DNA of 64,000 nt from Halictus rubicundus. Lineage: Eukaryota > Arthropoda > Insecta > Hymenoptera > Halictidae. Of the stretch, positions 24,639 to 36,569 are shown piece after piece. A program made the position numbers and the translations under genes. The DNA lies in NCBI RefSeq assembly GCF_050948215.1, contig NW_027488565.1, forward strand, positions 1,984,001 to 2,048,000. Reading direction: 5' to 3'. The first letter of the stretch is position 1. Every line of letters starts with the position of its first letter. The notes beneath the pieces are model-generated. The model was not told where the DNA came from. It saw nothing but the letters and a program-made list of their open reading frames with translations, and made no database searches.

Positions 24639-27600
24639 CCGCGGCAGCCAGTGACGGAACATCCACCTGCCGCCTCTTCGTCACGGACAAAGTGACGAAG
24701 ACCGAATACCTCGTCGACACTGGCTCGGACCTTTGTGTGTATCCACGCACACTCGTCAAAGGCCGAGTCAGCAAGACGTCATACGAGATGGTTGCGGCAA
24801 ACGGATCGACGATCGGCACCTACGGCATCCGCGTGATGGACCTCAACCTGGGACTACGGAGGGCCTTCCAGTGGAGGTTCATCATCGCCGACGTGGGAAA
24901 ACCCATCATTGGCGCCGACTTCCTCACGCGCTACGGCCTACTGGTGGACCTCAGGCGACGACGCCTGATCGACCAGACGACATCACGGACGACAACGGGA
25001 CGCACCGTCGTGGGTTTCACGGACTCCATCCGGACCATCGCGGGGAACTCACGCTACCACCAGCTGCTAGCCCAGTTTCCCGACGTGACCCGACCCACAG
25101 CGACTCCTAGGCAAGTCAAACACGATGTTGTACATCATATTGTAACGACTCCCGGCACCCCCGCGTATTGTAAGACCCGCCGATTGTCCACCGATATGTA
25201 CAAGGTCGCTCGCGCAGAGTTCGAGGAACTGTTATCTCGGGGTCACATCCGTCCTTCTAAAAGCCAGTGGGCTTCTGCCCTACACATGGTGCAGAAGAAG
25301 GACAACGGATGGCGGCCCTGCGGCGATTACAGGACCTTAAACGCTCGCACGATCCCCGACCGGTATCCCATACCACATATCGAGGACTTCGCGCGAACAT
25401 TAGCAGGGAAGACAGTGTTTACTACGTTAGACCTGGTCCGCGCGTACCACCAGATACCGGTAAACCCTCGCGATATTCCGAAGACCGCGGTAACGACGCC
25501 GTTCGGGTTGTACGAGTACACCGTCATGCCGTTCGGTTTGCGCAACGCGGCGCAGACGTTTCAACGCTTCATCGACACCGTCTTACGCGGTTTCGATTTT
25601 TGCTATGCGTATCTAGACGATATTCTAGTAGCGTCAGTCGATGAAGACGAGCATATGGAACATCTGCGTCAACTCCTCGAGCGGCTTAACGAGTACGGTG
25701 TCATCGTAAACCCGAGCAAATGCGTATTCGCCGCTACCGAAGTCAAGTTTCTCGGGTATATTGTGAACGGCAACGGCACGAGGCCTCTACCTGAAAAAGT
25801 AAAGGCCATAAACGAATTTCCGAAACCAGAGACCGCGAAACAGCTCCATAGGTTCCTCGGTATGTTAAACTTTTATAGACGGTTCATACCTAACGCCGCG
25901 GCGGTACAAACACCGCTTCACCACCTGCTCAGCGGTCGGACGGCGAAAGGCAACGCCCCGATCCAATGGTCAGGTGAAGCGGAAACAGCGTTTCAAGCAT
26001 CCAAAGATGCACTTGCCAACGCTACGCTACTAACGCATCCATCGAGTCGTTCGCAACTCGCGATTATGGTGGATGCGTCGGATTTCGCGATCGGAGCAAC
26101 GCTGCAACAGCGACAAGGAAATTCGTGGAGGCCACTAGCCTTCCACACGAAATCCATGTCGCCCGCACAGCGTAACTACAGCGCATACGATCGCGAACTT
26201 CTAGCGATATATACAGCGGTTAAGAAATTCCGACATATGGTCGAAGGTCGTTCGTTCACGATATACACCGATCATAAACCTCTGACTTTCGCGTTCAACC
26301 AGAGATCCGACAAATGTTCCCCTCGACAGTTTCGGTATCTGGATTACGTAGGCCAGTTCACCACTGACATTCGGCACATCAGCGGCAAAGATAATGAGGT
26401 GGCGGACGCACTATCGCGAATCGAATCCATCGCGTCGACTATAGACTACGCGGAATTAGCTCGTTCGCAAGAAAACGACAAAGAAGTCGACAAGTTCTTA
26501 ACCGCGTCCGACACCTCATTAACGCTCAAGCGCGTCAAATTAATCGACAGCGACGTCGAAGTCTATTGCGACGTGTCAACGAATGTCGCGCGCCCATTCG
26601 TAACAGCACCGTTTCGCCGACACGCGTTCTCAGCTGTCCATAACTGCGCCCATCCAGGTATCAAGGCCACCGCGAAACTCTGCAAACAGAGATTTGTTTG
26701 GCCGTCGATAGAACGCGACTGTCGCGCTTGGGCTCGCAGTTGTACCGAATGTCAGCGCGCTAAAACGAGTAGACATGTCTTCAGCCCGATATCGGAATTC
26801 AAAGCGCCGTCCGCCAGATTCGAGCACATCCATCTCGATTTGGTGGGCCCGCTACCGATATCAGACGGCAAAAGATACTGCCTCACATGCGTCGATCGCT
26901 TCACGCGTTGGCCCGAAGCCTTTCCGATCGCCAATATCGAGGCAGAAACGGTAGCGAAAGAGTTTGTCGCCGGATGGGTGGCTAGATTCGGTACCCCCAT
27001 CCGGATCACAACGGACCAGGGTAGGCAGTTCGAATCGCAGTTGTTCAAACACCTGAGCAATTTATTAGGCGCGAAGCATATTCGAACTGCAGCCTATCAT
27101 CCGGCGGCAAACGGCATGGTCGAGCGCTTCCATAGACAGCTCAAAGCTGCCATAAAGTGCCACGGCACGCAACGTTGGACCGATGCGTTGCCCGTAGTAC
27201 TTTTAGGTATTAGGGCAGCGTATCGGGACGACCTGCTGGCATCAACGGCAGAGCTCGTCTATGGCGAGAGCGTTCGGCTACCTGCCGAATTTTTTACCAA
27301 CACGGCGAGCAACGAAGACCCCGCGAGCATGGTGAGGCAGTTACGTGAACACTTCCGCGACGTTCGCCCGGTGCCGGGATCGCGTCATGGTGGCAACAAA
27401 GTGTTTGTCTACAAAGACCTAGCGACCGCCTCCCACGTGTACCTTCGTACCGACGCAACGCGGACCCCATTGCAAAACGCGTACGAAGGACCTTTCCCAG
27501 TTATTTCGCGTAACGGGAAGAATTTCAAGATTCGAGTGCGCGGAAAAGACACAACGGTAACCATTGACCGCCTTAAACCCGCGTACACGGTAAACGGTGA

Positions 27601-27721
27601 CGAGACCGTACGATACAAAGACTCGCAACCGACGACCGAGCCGACCCCCGCGCAGGTACCTGTCCACACGCGCTCAGGTAGACGCGTTAGATTTCCTGAC
27701 TACCTGCAGGTCGGAACGTGA
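24590..27721 (+). CDS. pol: Pol polyprotein (protease, reverse transcriptase, RNase H, integrase)
   Basis: 1043 residues counted from the first ATG of the frame. The frame is open from 24539 and is -1 relative to gag, so it is probably entered by frameshifting at 24614-24620 rather than at this ATG. The aspartic protease has DTG at residues 43-45 and IIGADFL at 106-112. Reverse transcriptase has the first Asp at 281 ([12 protein letters not shown]), MPFGL at 313-317 and YLDD at 341-344. RNase H has D495, E536, D561 and D606. Integrase has a zinc domain H684-x3-H688-x29-C718-x2-C721, then the catalytic triad D750, D809 and E845. The C-terminal part has YEGPF near 965 and IDRLKPAY near 992, and ends in the basic [12 protein letters not shown] tail common in insect Gypsy elements. 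All key residues are present and there are no internal stops. The product would copy the RNA into DNA and insert it into the genome. Confidence 0.96.
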   Translation: MPPAVFVCGKRVPPTLTAAASDGTSTCRLFVTDKVTKTEYLVDTGSDLCVYPRTLVKGRVSKTSYEMVAANGSTIGTYGIRVMDLNLGLRRAFQWRFIIADVGKPIIGADFLTRYGLLVDLRRRRLIDQTTSRTTTGRTVVGFTDSIRTIAGNSRYHQLLAQFPDVTRPTATPRQVKHDVVHHIVTTPGTPAYCKTRRLSTDMYKVARAEFEELLSRGHIRPSKSQWASALHMVQKKDNGWRPCGDYRTLNARTIPDRYPIPHIEDFARTLAGKTVFTTLDLVRAYHQIPVNPRDIPKTAVTTPFGLYEYTVMPFGLRNAAQTFQRFIDTVLRGFDFCYAYLDDILVASVDEDEHMEHLRQLLERLNEYGVIVNPSKCVFAATEVKFLGYIVNGNGTRPLPEKVKAINEFPKPETAKQLHRFLGMLNFYRRFIPNAAAVQTPLHHLLSGRTAKGNAPIQWSGEAETAFQASKDALANATLLTHPSSRSQLAIMVDASDFAIGATLQQRQGNSWRPLAFHTKSMSPAQRNYSAYDRELLAIYTAVKKFRHMVEGRSFTIYTDHKPLTFAFNQRSDKCSPRQFRYLDYVGQFTTDIRHISGKDNEVADALSRIESIASTIDYAELARSQENDKEVDKFLTASDTSLTLKRVKLIDSDVEVYCDVSTNVARPFVTAPFRRHAFSAVHNCAHPGIKATAKLCKQRFVWPSIERDCRAWARSCTECQRAKTSRHVFSPISEFKAPSARFEHIHLDLVGPLPISDGKRYCLTCVDRFTRWPEAFPIANIEAETVAKEFVAGWVARFGTPIRITTDQGRQFESQLFKHLSNLLGAKHIRTAAYHPAANGMVERFHRQLKAAIKCHGTQRWTDALPVVLLGIRAAYRDDLLASTAELVYGESVRLPAEFFTNTASNEDPASMVRQLREHFRDVRPVPGSRHGGNKVFVYKDLATASHVYLRTDATRTPLQNAYEGPFPVISRNGKNFKIRVRGKDTTVTIDRLKPAYTVNGDETVRYKDSQPTTEPTPAQVPVHTRSGRRVRFPDYLQVGT
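24614..24620 (+). other. -1 ribosomal frameshift site GGGAAAC
   Basis: In the gag frame the bases read G GGA AAC, a canonical X XXY YYZ slippery heptamer of the kind used in the gag-pro overlap of Mason-Pfizer type retroviruses. It lies in the 100-nt window (24539-24638) in which both frames are open, 15 nt before the gag stop. It is the only heptamer of this form I find there. Slippage puts the ribosome into the pol frame 22 residues before the protease LFVTDK segment. The assignment is sequence-based inference. Confidence 0.75.
24633..24700 (+). other. Candidate frameshift-stimulating RNA hairpins
   Basis: Two inverted repeats lie downstream of the slippery site. cactg (24633-24637) pairs with cagtg (24649-24653), 12 nt after the heptamer. 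A much stronger perfect 9-bp stem, cttcgtcac (24676-24684) with gtgacgaag (24692-24700) and a 7-nt loop, lies 55 nt after it. Usual stimulators start 5-9 nt downstream, so the first is slightly far and weak and the second clearly far. A pseudoknot or longer-range fold would be needed. Confidence 0.35.
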
Positions 27722-27836
27722 GACAACCTTGCCACGTTGTATATATATTGTACATTTTGTAAATAGCCAGCTACAATAAGAATAGGTATAGATTACCCGG
27801 TAATTAGGATTAAGTTAGGATAGCGTTAGCACTGGT
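27722..27836 (+). other. Short noncoding stretch between pol and polypurine tract
   Basis: About 115 bp of AT-rich sequence with tatatata and attaccCggtaat, a 6-bp inverted repeat near 27793-27805. It has no open frame of note and no room for an envelope gene, as expected of a non-enveloped Ty3/Gypsy element. Confidence 0.8.
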
Positions 27837-27846
27837 AAGGGGGTGA
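27837..27846 (+). other. Polypurine tract
   Basis: aagggggtga lies immediately before the TGTAGCGG start of the 3' LTR. This is where RNase H would leave the plus-strand primer. It is pure purine except for the T three bases from the LTR. Confidence 0.8.
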
Positions 27847-28590
27847 TGTAGCGGCTAGCGGGGCGCCGGAAGAGAAATCTTCAGCGCACCAGCACCAAGA
27901 AAGATTTATGGTTTGCACAGCATAAGACGCTATTTGTGAGAAAACGTCTTTAACGTTTTTGGCCACTTAGCGGACAGATGTGTCCTTGTAGTTCCTAGCG
28001 ACGAACTCAATAGCGCAAGTGGACGCCATAAATTTTGGGTAGTCTAAGGGTCTCCAGCCTAGAGTGTCCCAGCGACGCGTGCCTGGTTTCTATCACCCGG
28101 GAAAGCTGGGCCCGTTGACGTAAGCCAGCAGTCACGTACCGCACTTAGCACGGGGCCCGGAAGACACCCCGCTGCATCACCAAAATTAGATTTTTAACAG
28201 AACGACACGCTCACCCTTTTCACGCACGAGAGGCGTGGAACGTGGGCGTGTTATGCAAAATGCACGGATTGGTGGAAGTTCCCCGCAAGGACTTCCACCA
28301 ATCAGCCGACAAGCATTTTTGAAGATATAAGGCAGAGACTACCGACGCGAAAGGAGAGTCACGAAGTCGAGACACAGCCGCGTATCCGCCGAGTGACTTA
28401 GAGCTAGTCCGGTCGTTGCTAAGTTGCAATAACAGTTCAACCGCGAGTCGAAGCGAATCGCCGGTTTTAGTCGAACCACCCCGGACGCTCTCGCGACATC
28501 ACTCTTTATTGTAAATAAACGACTCAGTCACGTACACCTGATTTGAACGCTCATTCTAAGGCACCCGCCTTATATAACCCTGTTCCTTCA
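27847..28590 (+). repeat. 3' LTR
   Basis: A 744-bp LTR, by eye identical to 23033-23776 and to the solo LTR. In transcripts its AATAAA at 28514-28519 would direct 3' end formation. The identity of the two LTRs, which are made from one template at reverse transcription, implies a recent insertion or later gene conversion. Confidence 0.96.
28514..28519 (+). terminator. Polyadenylation signal of the element
   Basis: AATAAA in the context ttgtaaataaacg, about 190 bp downstream of the LTR TATA box and 71 bp before the LTR end. Equivalent copies are at 17678-17683 and 23700-23705. The 3' copy would end the full-length RNA. Confidence 0.7.
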
Positions 28591-28594
28591 ATAG
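28591..28594 (+). other. Target site duplication (right) of the complete element
   Basis: ATAG after CCTTCA, matching 23029-23032. The satellite resumes with gggttgaggatagg as in uninterrupted relatives of the site. Confidence 0.9.
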
Positions 28595-31500
28595 GGTTGA
28601 GGATAGGATAGGAAAGAGGACAGGATAGGATAGAGGATAGGATAGGATAGAGGATAGGATAGGATAGAGGATACGATACGATAGAGGATAGGATAGGGAA
28701 TAGGATAGGATAGAGGATAGGGGATTGGATCGGATACAGGATAGGAGACGGTAGAGGATTGGATAGGATAGAGGATAGGATAGGATAGATGATAGAATAG
28801 GATAGAGGATCGGATAGGATAGGGAATAGGATAGGATAGACGATATTATAGGAAAGAGGATAGGATATGATAGAGGATACGATATTATAGAGGATAGGAT
28901 AGACGATAACATAGGGGATTGGATAGGATAGGGAATAGGATAGGATAGAGGATAGGATAGGATAGAGGATAGGTTACGATAGAGGATTGGATAGGATAGA
29001 GGATAGGATAGGACAGAGGATAGGATAGGATAGAGGATAGGATAGGATAGAGGATAGGATACGATAGAGGATTGGATAGGATAGAGGATACGATAGGATA
29101 GAGGATAGGATAGGATAGAGGATAGGATAGGATAGAGGATAGGATAGGACAGAGGATAGGATAGGATAGAGGATACGATAGGATAGAGGATATGATAGGA
29201 TAGAGGATAGGATAGGATAGAGGATAGGATAGGATAGATGATATTATAGGAAAGAGGATAGGATATGATAGAGGATACGATATTACAGAGGATAGGATAG
29301 GATAGGGGATAACATAGAGGATTGGATAGGATAGAGGATAGGATAGGATTGATGATAGGATAGGAAAGAGGACAGGATAGGATACAGGATACGATATTAT
29401 AGAGGATAGGATAGGATTGTATGGAGTATACGATAGAATTGAGGATAGGATAGGGTTGAGGATAGGATAGGACAGAGGATAGGAGAAGATAGAGGATAGG
29501 ATAGGATAGAGTATAGGATACGATAGAGGATAGGATAGAGAATAGGATAGGATAGAGGATAGGGGATTGGATCGGATACAGGATAGGAGACGGTAGAGGA
29601 TTGGATAGGATAGAGGATAGGATAGGATACAGGATAGCATAGGGTAGAGGATAGGATAGGATAGAGGATAACATAGGGGAATGGATAGGATAGAGGATAG
29701 GAGACGATAGAGGACATGATAGGTTTGATGATAGGATAGGAAAGAGGACAGGATAGGATACTGGATACGATATTATAGAGGATACGATATTATAGAGGAT
29801 AGGATAGGATAGAGGATAGGATAGGATAGAGGATAAGATAGGATAGAGGATAGGATAGGATAGAGGATAGGATAGGATAGAGCAGGATAGGATAGAGGAT
29901 AGGATAGAGGATAGGATAGAGGATTGGATAGGATTGAGGATATTATAGGATAGAGGATAGGATAGGATAGCGGATAGGATAGGATGGAGTATAGGATAGA
30001 ATTGAGGATAGGATAGGGTTGAGGATAGGATAGGAAAGAGGACAGGATAGGATAGAGGATAGGATAGGATAGATGATAGGATAGGATAGAGGATAGGATA
30101 GGATAGATGATATTATAGGAAAGAGGATAGGATATGATAGAGGATACGATATTACAGAGGATAGGATAGGATAGGGGATCACATAGAGGATTGGATGGGA
30201 TAGAGGATAGGATAGGATTGATGATAGGATAGGAAAGAGGACAGGATAGGATACAGGATACGATATTATAGAGGATATGATATTATAGAGGATAGGATAG
30301 GATAGTATGGAGTATACGATAGAATTGAGGATAGGATAGGGTTGAGGATAGGATAGGACAGAGGATAGGAGAAGATAGAGGATAGGATAGGATAGAGTAT
30401 AGGATACGATAGAGGATAGGATAGAGAATAGGATAGGATAGAGGATAGGGGATTGGATCGGATACAGGATAGGAGACGGTAGAGGATTGGATAGGATAGA
30501 GGGTAGGATAGGATAGAGGATATTATAGGATAGAGGATAGGATAGGATGGAGGATAGGATAGCATAGAGGATAAGATAGGATAGAGGATAACATAGGGGA
30601 TTGGATAGGATAGAGGATAGGAGACGATAGAGGACATGATAGGTTTGATGATAGGATAGGAAAGAGGACAGGATAGGATACTGGATACGATATTATAGAG
30701 GATACGATATTATAGAGGATTGGATAGGATAGAGGATAGGATAGGATACAGGATAACATAGGGGATTGGATAGCATGGAGGATAGGATAATATAGAGGAT
30801 AGGATAGGATACATGATATTATAGGATAGAGGATAGGATAGGATGGAGGATAGGATAGGATAGAGAATAGTATATAGGATTGGATAGGATAGAGGATAGG
30901 ATCGGATAGAGGATAGGTTAGGATTGAGGATAGGAGAGGATAGAGCAGATGATAGAGCATAGGAAAGAATTGAGGATAGGATAGGATAGAATATAGGATA
31001 GGATCGAGAATAGGATAGGATAGATGATATTATAGGATAGAGGATAGGATAGGATGGAGGATAGGATAGGATAGAGGATAGGATAGGATGGAGGTTAGGA
31101 TAGGATAGTGGATAAGATAGGATAGAGGATAACATAGGGGATTGGATAGGATAGAGGATACCACAGGATAGAGGATAGGATAGGATTGAGGATAGGATAG
31201 GAAAGAGGACAGGATAGTGTACAGAATATGATATTATAGAGGATACGATATTATAGAGGATAGGATAGGATAGAGGATAGGATAGGATAGAGGATAGGAT
31301 AGGATAGAGGATAGGATAGGATAGAGGATAGGATAGGATAGAGGATAGGATAGGATAGAGGATAGGATAGGATAGAGGATAGGATAGGATAGAGGATAGG
31401 ATAGGATAGAGTATAGGAGAAGATAGAGGATAGGATAGGATAGTGGATAGGATACGATAGAGGATAGGATAGAGAAGAGGATACGATAGAGGATAGGGAA

Positions 31501-34500
31501 TTGGATCGGATACAGGATAGGATAGGATAGAGGATAGCATAGGATAGAGGATAGGATAGGATAGAGGATAACATAGGGGATTGGATAGGATAGAGGATAG
31601 GAGACGATAGAGGACATGATAGGTTTGATGACAGGATAGGAAAGAGGACAGGATAGGATACTGGATACGATATTATAGAGGATACGATATTATAGAGGAT
31701 AGGATAGGATAGAGGATAGGATAGGATAGAGGATAAGATAGGATAGAGGATAGGATAGGATAGAGGATAGGATAGGATAGAGCAGGATAGGATAGAGCAG
31801 GATAGGTTAGAGGATAGGATAGAGGATAGGATAGAGGATTGGATAGGATAGAGGAAAGGATAGGATAGCGGATAGGATACGATGGAGTATAGGATAGAAT
31901 TGAGGATAGGATAGGGTTGAGGATAGGATAGGAAAGAGGACAGGATAGGATAGAGGATTGGATAGGATAGAGGATAGGATAGGATAGAGGATAGCATAGG
32001 ATAGAGCATAGGATAGGATAGAGGATAACATAGGGGAATGGATAGGATAGAGGATAGGAGACGATAGAGGACATGATAGGTTTGATGATAGGATAGGAAA
32101 GAGGACAGGATAGGATACTGGATACGATATTATAGAGGATACGATATTATAGAGGATAGGATAGGATAGAGGATAGGATAGGATAGAGGATAAGATAGGA
32201 TAGAGGATAGGATAGGATAGAGCAGGATAGGATAGAGGATAGGATAGCATAGAGGATAGGATAGGATAGAGGATAGGATAGGATGGAGGATAGGATAGAG
32301 GATTGGATAGGATAGAAGATAGGATACGATAGAGGATAGGATATGATAGAGGATAGGATAGGATATGTGATTGGATAGGATAGAGGATAGGATAGGATAG
32401 AGGATTGGATACGATAGAAGATAGGATAGAGAATAGGATAGGATAGAGGATAGGATACGATAAGAGGATAGGATAGGATAGAGGATAGGATAGGATTGAG
32501 GATAGGATAGGATAGAGGATAGGATAGGATACAGGATAGGATAGGATAGAGGATAGAATAGGATATAGGATAGGATAGCATAGAGGATAGGATAGGATAG
32601 AGGATAGGATAGGATGGAGGATAGGATAGAGGATTGGATAGGATAGAAGATAGGATACGATAGAGGATAGGATATGATAGAGGATAGGATAGGATATGAG
32701 ATTGGATAGGATAGAGGATGCGATAGGATAGAGGATAGGATAGGATAGAGGATAGGATAGGATAGAGGATAGGATAGGATAGAGGATAGGATAGGATAGA
32801 GGATAGGATAGGATAGAGGATAGGATAGGATAGAGGATAGGATAGGATAGAGGATAGGATAGAGGATAGGATAGGATAGAGGATAGGATAGGATAGAGGA
32901 TAGGATAGGATAGAGGATAGGATAGGATAGAGGATAGGATAGGATAGATGATGTTATAGGATAGAGGATAGGATAGGATGGAGGATAGGACAGGATAGAG
33001 GATAGGATAGGATAGATGATAGGATAGGATAGAGGATAGGATAGGATAGAGGATAGGATAGGATGGAGGATAGGATAGGATAGAGGATAGGATAGGATTG
33101 AGGATAGGAGAGGATAGAGCAGATGATAGAGCATAGGAAAGAATTGAAGATAGGATAGGATAGAATATAGGATAGGATAGAGAATAGGATAGGATAGATG
33201 ATATTATAGGATAGAGGATAGGATAGGATGGAGGATAGGATAGGATAGAGGATAGGATAGGATGGAGGTTAGGATAGGATAGAGGATAAGATAGGATAGA
33301 GAATAACATAGGGGATTGGATAGGATAGAGGAGAGGAGACCATAGAGGATAGGATAGGATTGATGATAGGATAGGAAAGATTACAGGATAGGATACAGGA
33401 TACGATATTATAGAGGATACGATATTATAGAGGATAGGATACGATAGAGGATAGGATAGGATAGAGGATAGGATAGGATAGATGATAGGATAGGATAGGA
33501 TAGAGGATAGGATAGGATATAGGTTAGGATAGGATAGAGGATAGAATAGGATATAGGATAGGATAGCATAGAGGATAGGATAGGATAGAGGATAGGCTAG
33601 GATGGAGGATAGGATAGAGGATTGGATAGGATAGAAGATAGGATACGATAGAGGATAGGATATGATAGAGGATAGGATAGGATATGAGATTGGATAGGAT
33701 AGAGGATGCGATAGGATAGAGGATAGGACAGGATAGAGGATAGGATAGGATAGAGGATAGTATAGGATACAGGATAGGATAGGATAGAGGATAGGACAGG
33801 ATAGAGGATAGGATACGGATAGAGGATAGGATAGGATAGTGAATATTATATAATAGAGGATAGGATAGGATAGCGGATAGGATAGTATGGAGTATACGAT
33901 AGAATTGAGGATAGGATAGGGTTGAGGATACGATAGGATAGAGGATAGGAGAAGATAGAGGATAGGATAGGATAGAGGATAGGATACGGTAGAGGATAGG
34001 ATAGAGAATAGGATAGGATAGAGGATAGGGGATTGGATCGGATACAGGATAGGAGACGGTAGAGGATTGGATAGGATAGAGGATAGGATAGGATAGAGGA
34101 TATTATAGGATAGAGGATATAATAGGATGGAGGATAGGATAGGATAGAGGATAAGATAGGATAGAGGATAACATAGGGGATTGGATAGGATAGAGGATAG
34201 GAGACGATAGAGGATAGGATAGGATTGATGATAGGATAGGAAAGATTACAGGATAGGATACAGGATACGATATTATAGAGGATACGATATTATAGAGGAT
34301 AGGATACGATAGAGGATAGGATAGGATAGAGGATAGGATAGGATAGAGGATAGGATAGGATAGAGGATAGGATACGATAGAGGATAGGATAGGATATAGG
34401 ATAGGATAGGATAGAGGATAGGATAGGATAGAGGATAGGATAGGATAGAGGATTGGATAGGATAGAGGATACCATAGGATAGAGGATAGGATAGGATAGA

Positions 34501-36569
34501 GGATAGGATAGGATAGAGGATAGGTTACGATAGAGGATAGGATAGAGGATAGGGGATTGGATCGGATACAGGATAGGAGACGGTAGAGGATTGGATAGGC
34601 TAGAGGATATTAGAGGATAGAGGATAGGATAGGATGGAGGATAGGATAGGATGGAGGATAGAATAGGATAGAGGATAAGATAGGATAGAGGATAACATAG
34701 GGGATTGGATAGTATAGAGGATAGGATAGGATAGAGGATAGGATAGGAAAGTTGATATGATAGGATACAGGATAGGATAGGATAGAGGATAGGATAGGAT
34801 AGAGGATATGATAGGATAGAGGATAGGATAGGATAGAGGATAGGATAGGATAGAGGATATTATATAATAGAGGATAGGATAGGATAGCGGATACGATAGT
34901 ATGGAGTATACGATAGAATTGAGGATAGGATAGGGTTGAGGATACGATAGGATAGAGGATAGGAGAAGATAGAGGATAGGATAGGATAGAGGATAGGATA
35001 CGGTAGATCATAGGATAGAGAATAGGATAGGATAGAGGATAGGGGATTGGATCGGATACAGGATAGGAGACGGTAGAGGATTGGATAGGATAGAGGATAG
35101 GATAGGATAGAGGATAGGATAGGATAGAGGATAGGATAGGATAGAGGATAGGATAGGATAGATGATGTTATAGGATAGAGGATAGGATAGGATGGAGGAT
35201 AGGACAGGATAGAGGATAGGATAGGATAGATGATAGGATAGGATAGAGGATAGGATAGGATAGAGGATATTATAGGACAAAGGATAGGATAGGATAGAGG
35301 ATAGGATATTATAGAGGATAGGATAGGATAGAGGATAACATAGGGGATTGGATAGCATAGAGGATAGGAGACGATAGAGGATAGGATAGGATAGAGGATA
35401 GGATAGGATAGAGGATAGGATAGGATGGAGGATAGGATAGGATAGAGGATAGGATAGGATGGAGGTTAGGATAGGATAGAGGATAAGATAGGATAGAGGA
35501 TAACATAGGGGATTGGATAGGATAGAGGAGAGAAGACCATAGAGGATAGGATAGGAAAGATTACAGGATAGGATACAGGATACGATATTATAGAGGATAC
35601 GATATTATAGAGGATAGGATACGATAGAGGATAGGATAGGATAGAGGATAGGATAGGATAGGATAGAGGATAGGATAGGATATAGGATAGGATAGGATAG
35701 AGGATAGAATAGGATATAGGATAGGATAGCATAGAGGATAGGATAGGATAGAGGATAGGCTAGGATGGAGGATAGGATAGAGGATTGGATAGGATAGAGG
35801 ATAGGATAGGATAGTGGATATTATATAATAGAGGATAGGATAGGATAGCGGATACGATAGTATGGAGTATACGATAGAATTGAGGATAGGATAGGGTTGA
35901 GGATACGATAGGATAGGGGATAGGAGAAGATAGAGGATAGGATAGGATAGAGGATAGGATACGGTAGAGGATAGGATAGAGAATAGGATAGGATAGAGGA
36001 TAGGGGATTGGATCGGATACAGGATAGGAGACGGTAGAGGATTGGATAGGATAGAGGATAGGATAGGATAGAGGATAGGATAGGATAGAGGATAGGATAG
36101 GATAGAGGATAGGATAGGATAGAGGATAGGGTAGGATAGAGGATAGGATAGGATAGAGGATAGGATAGGATAGATGATGTTATAGGATAGAGGATAGGAT
36201 AGGATGGAGGATAGGACAGGATAGAGGATAGGATAGGATAGATGATAGGATAGGATAGAGGATAGGATAGGATAGAGGATATTATAGGACAGAGGATAGC
36301 ATAGGATAGAGGATAGGATATTATAGAGGATAGGATAGGATAGAGGATAACATAGGGGATTGGATAGCATAGAGGATAGGAGACGATAGAGGATAGGATA
36401 GGATAGAGGATAGGATAGGATAGATGATATTATAGGATAGAGGATAGGATAGGATGGAGGATAGGATAGGATAGAGGATAAGATAGGATAGAGGATAACA
36501 TAGGGGATTGGATAGTATAGAGGATAGGATAGGATAGGAAAGTTGATATGATAGGATACAGGATAGGAT

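Larger units (their letters stand above)
23033..28590 (+). mobile_element. Complete Ty3/Gypsy LTR retrotransposon, CsRn1/Kabuki-like
   Basis: A 5558-bp element: 744-bp 5' LTR, 4070-bp interior, 744-bp 3' LTR. In order it shows a tRNA-Trp primer binding site, leader, gag, pol in the -1 frame with PR-RT-RNase H-INT order, a short 3' untranslated stretch and a polypurine tract. PR-RT-RH-INT order places it in Ty3/Gypsy (Metaviridae). The tRNA-Trp primer and the C-H-C-C Gag knuckle point to the CsRn1 clade known from flukes and insects. The two LTRs look identical, all catalytic residues are present and both frames are open, so the copy is recent and may be autonomous. Only about 115 bp separate pol from the polypurine tract, so there is no env. 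Its balanced base composition contrasts sharply with the C-poor satellite. Confidence 0.97.
19535..30058 (+). repeat. Duplicated segment D, copy 2 (carries the complete element)
   Basis: The counterpart of 13513-19222: left flank 19535-23032, complete retroelement 23033-28590, right flank 28591-30058. It lies in direct orientation, about 310 bp downstream of copy 1. Right-flank similarity ends where this copy reads gataggatagatgatagg and copy 1 reads gataacatagggg. Confidence 0.9.

Noticed and set aside
24232..24819. Minus-strand and alternate plus-strand frames inside gag and pol (also 24733-25110, 25267-25644, 26752-27060, 27409-27669)
   Set aside because: They are shadows of gag and pol in other frames; the coding frames carry the conserved motifs.
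27722..27846. Possible env gene after pol
   Set aside because: Only about 125 bp separate the pol stop from the 3' LTR, with no suitable frame.
17011..28590. Two independent insertions of the same family, or one compound element with three LTRs
   Set aside because: Identical left and right flanks and junction bases at both loci favour one insertion followed by duplication. The 5.3 kb between the LTRs at 17754 and 23033 is satellite, not element interior.
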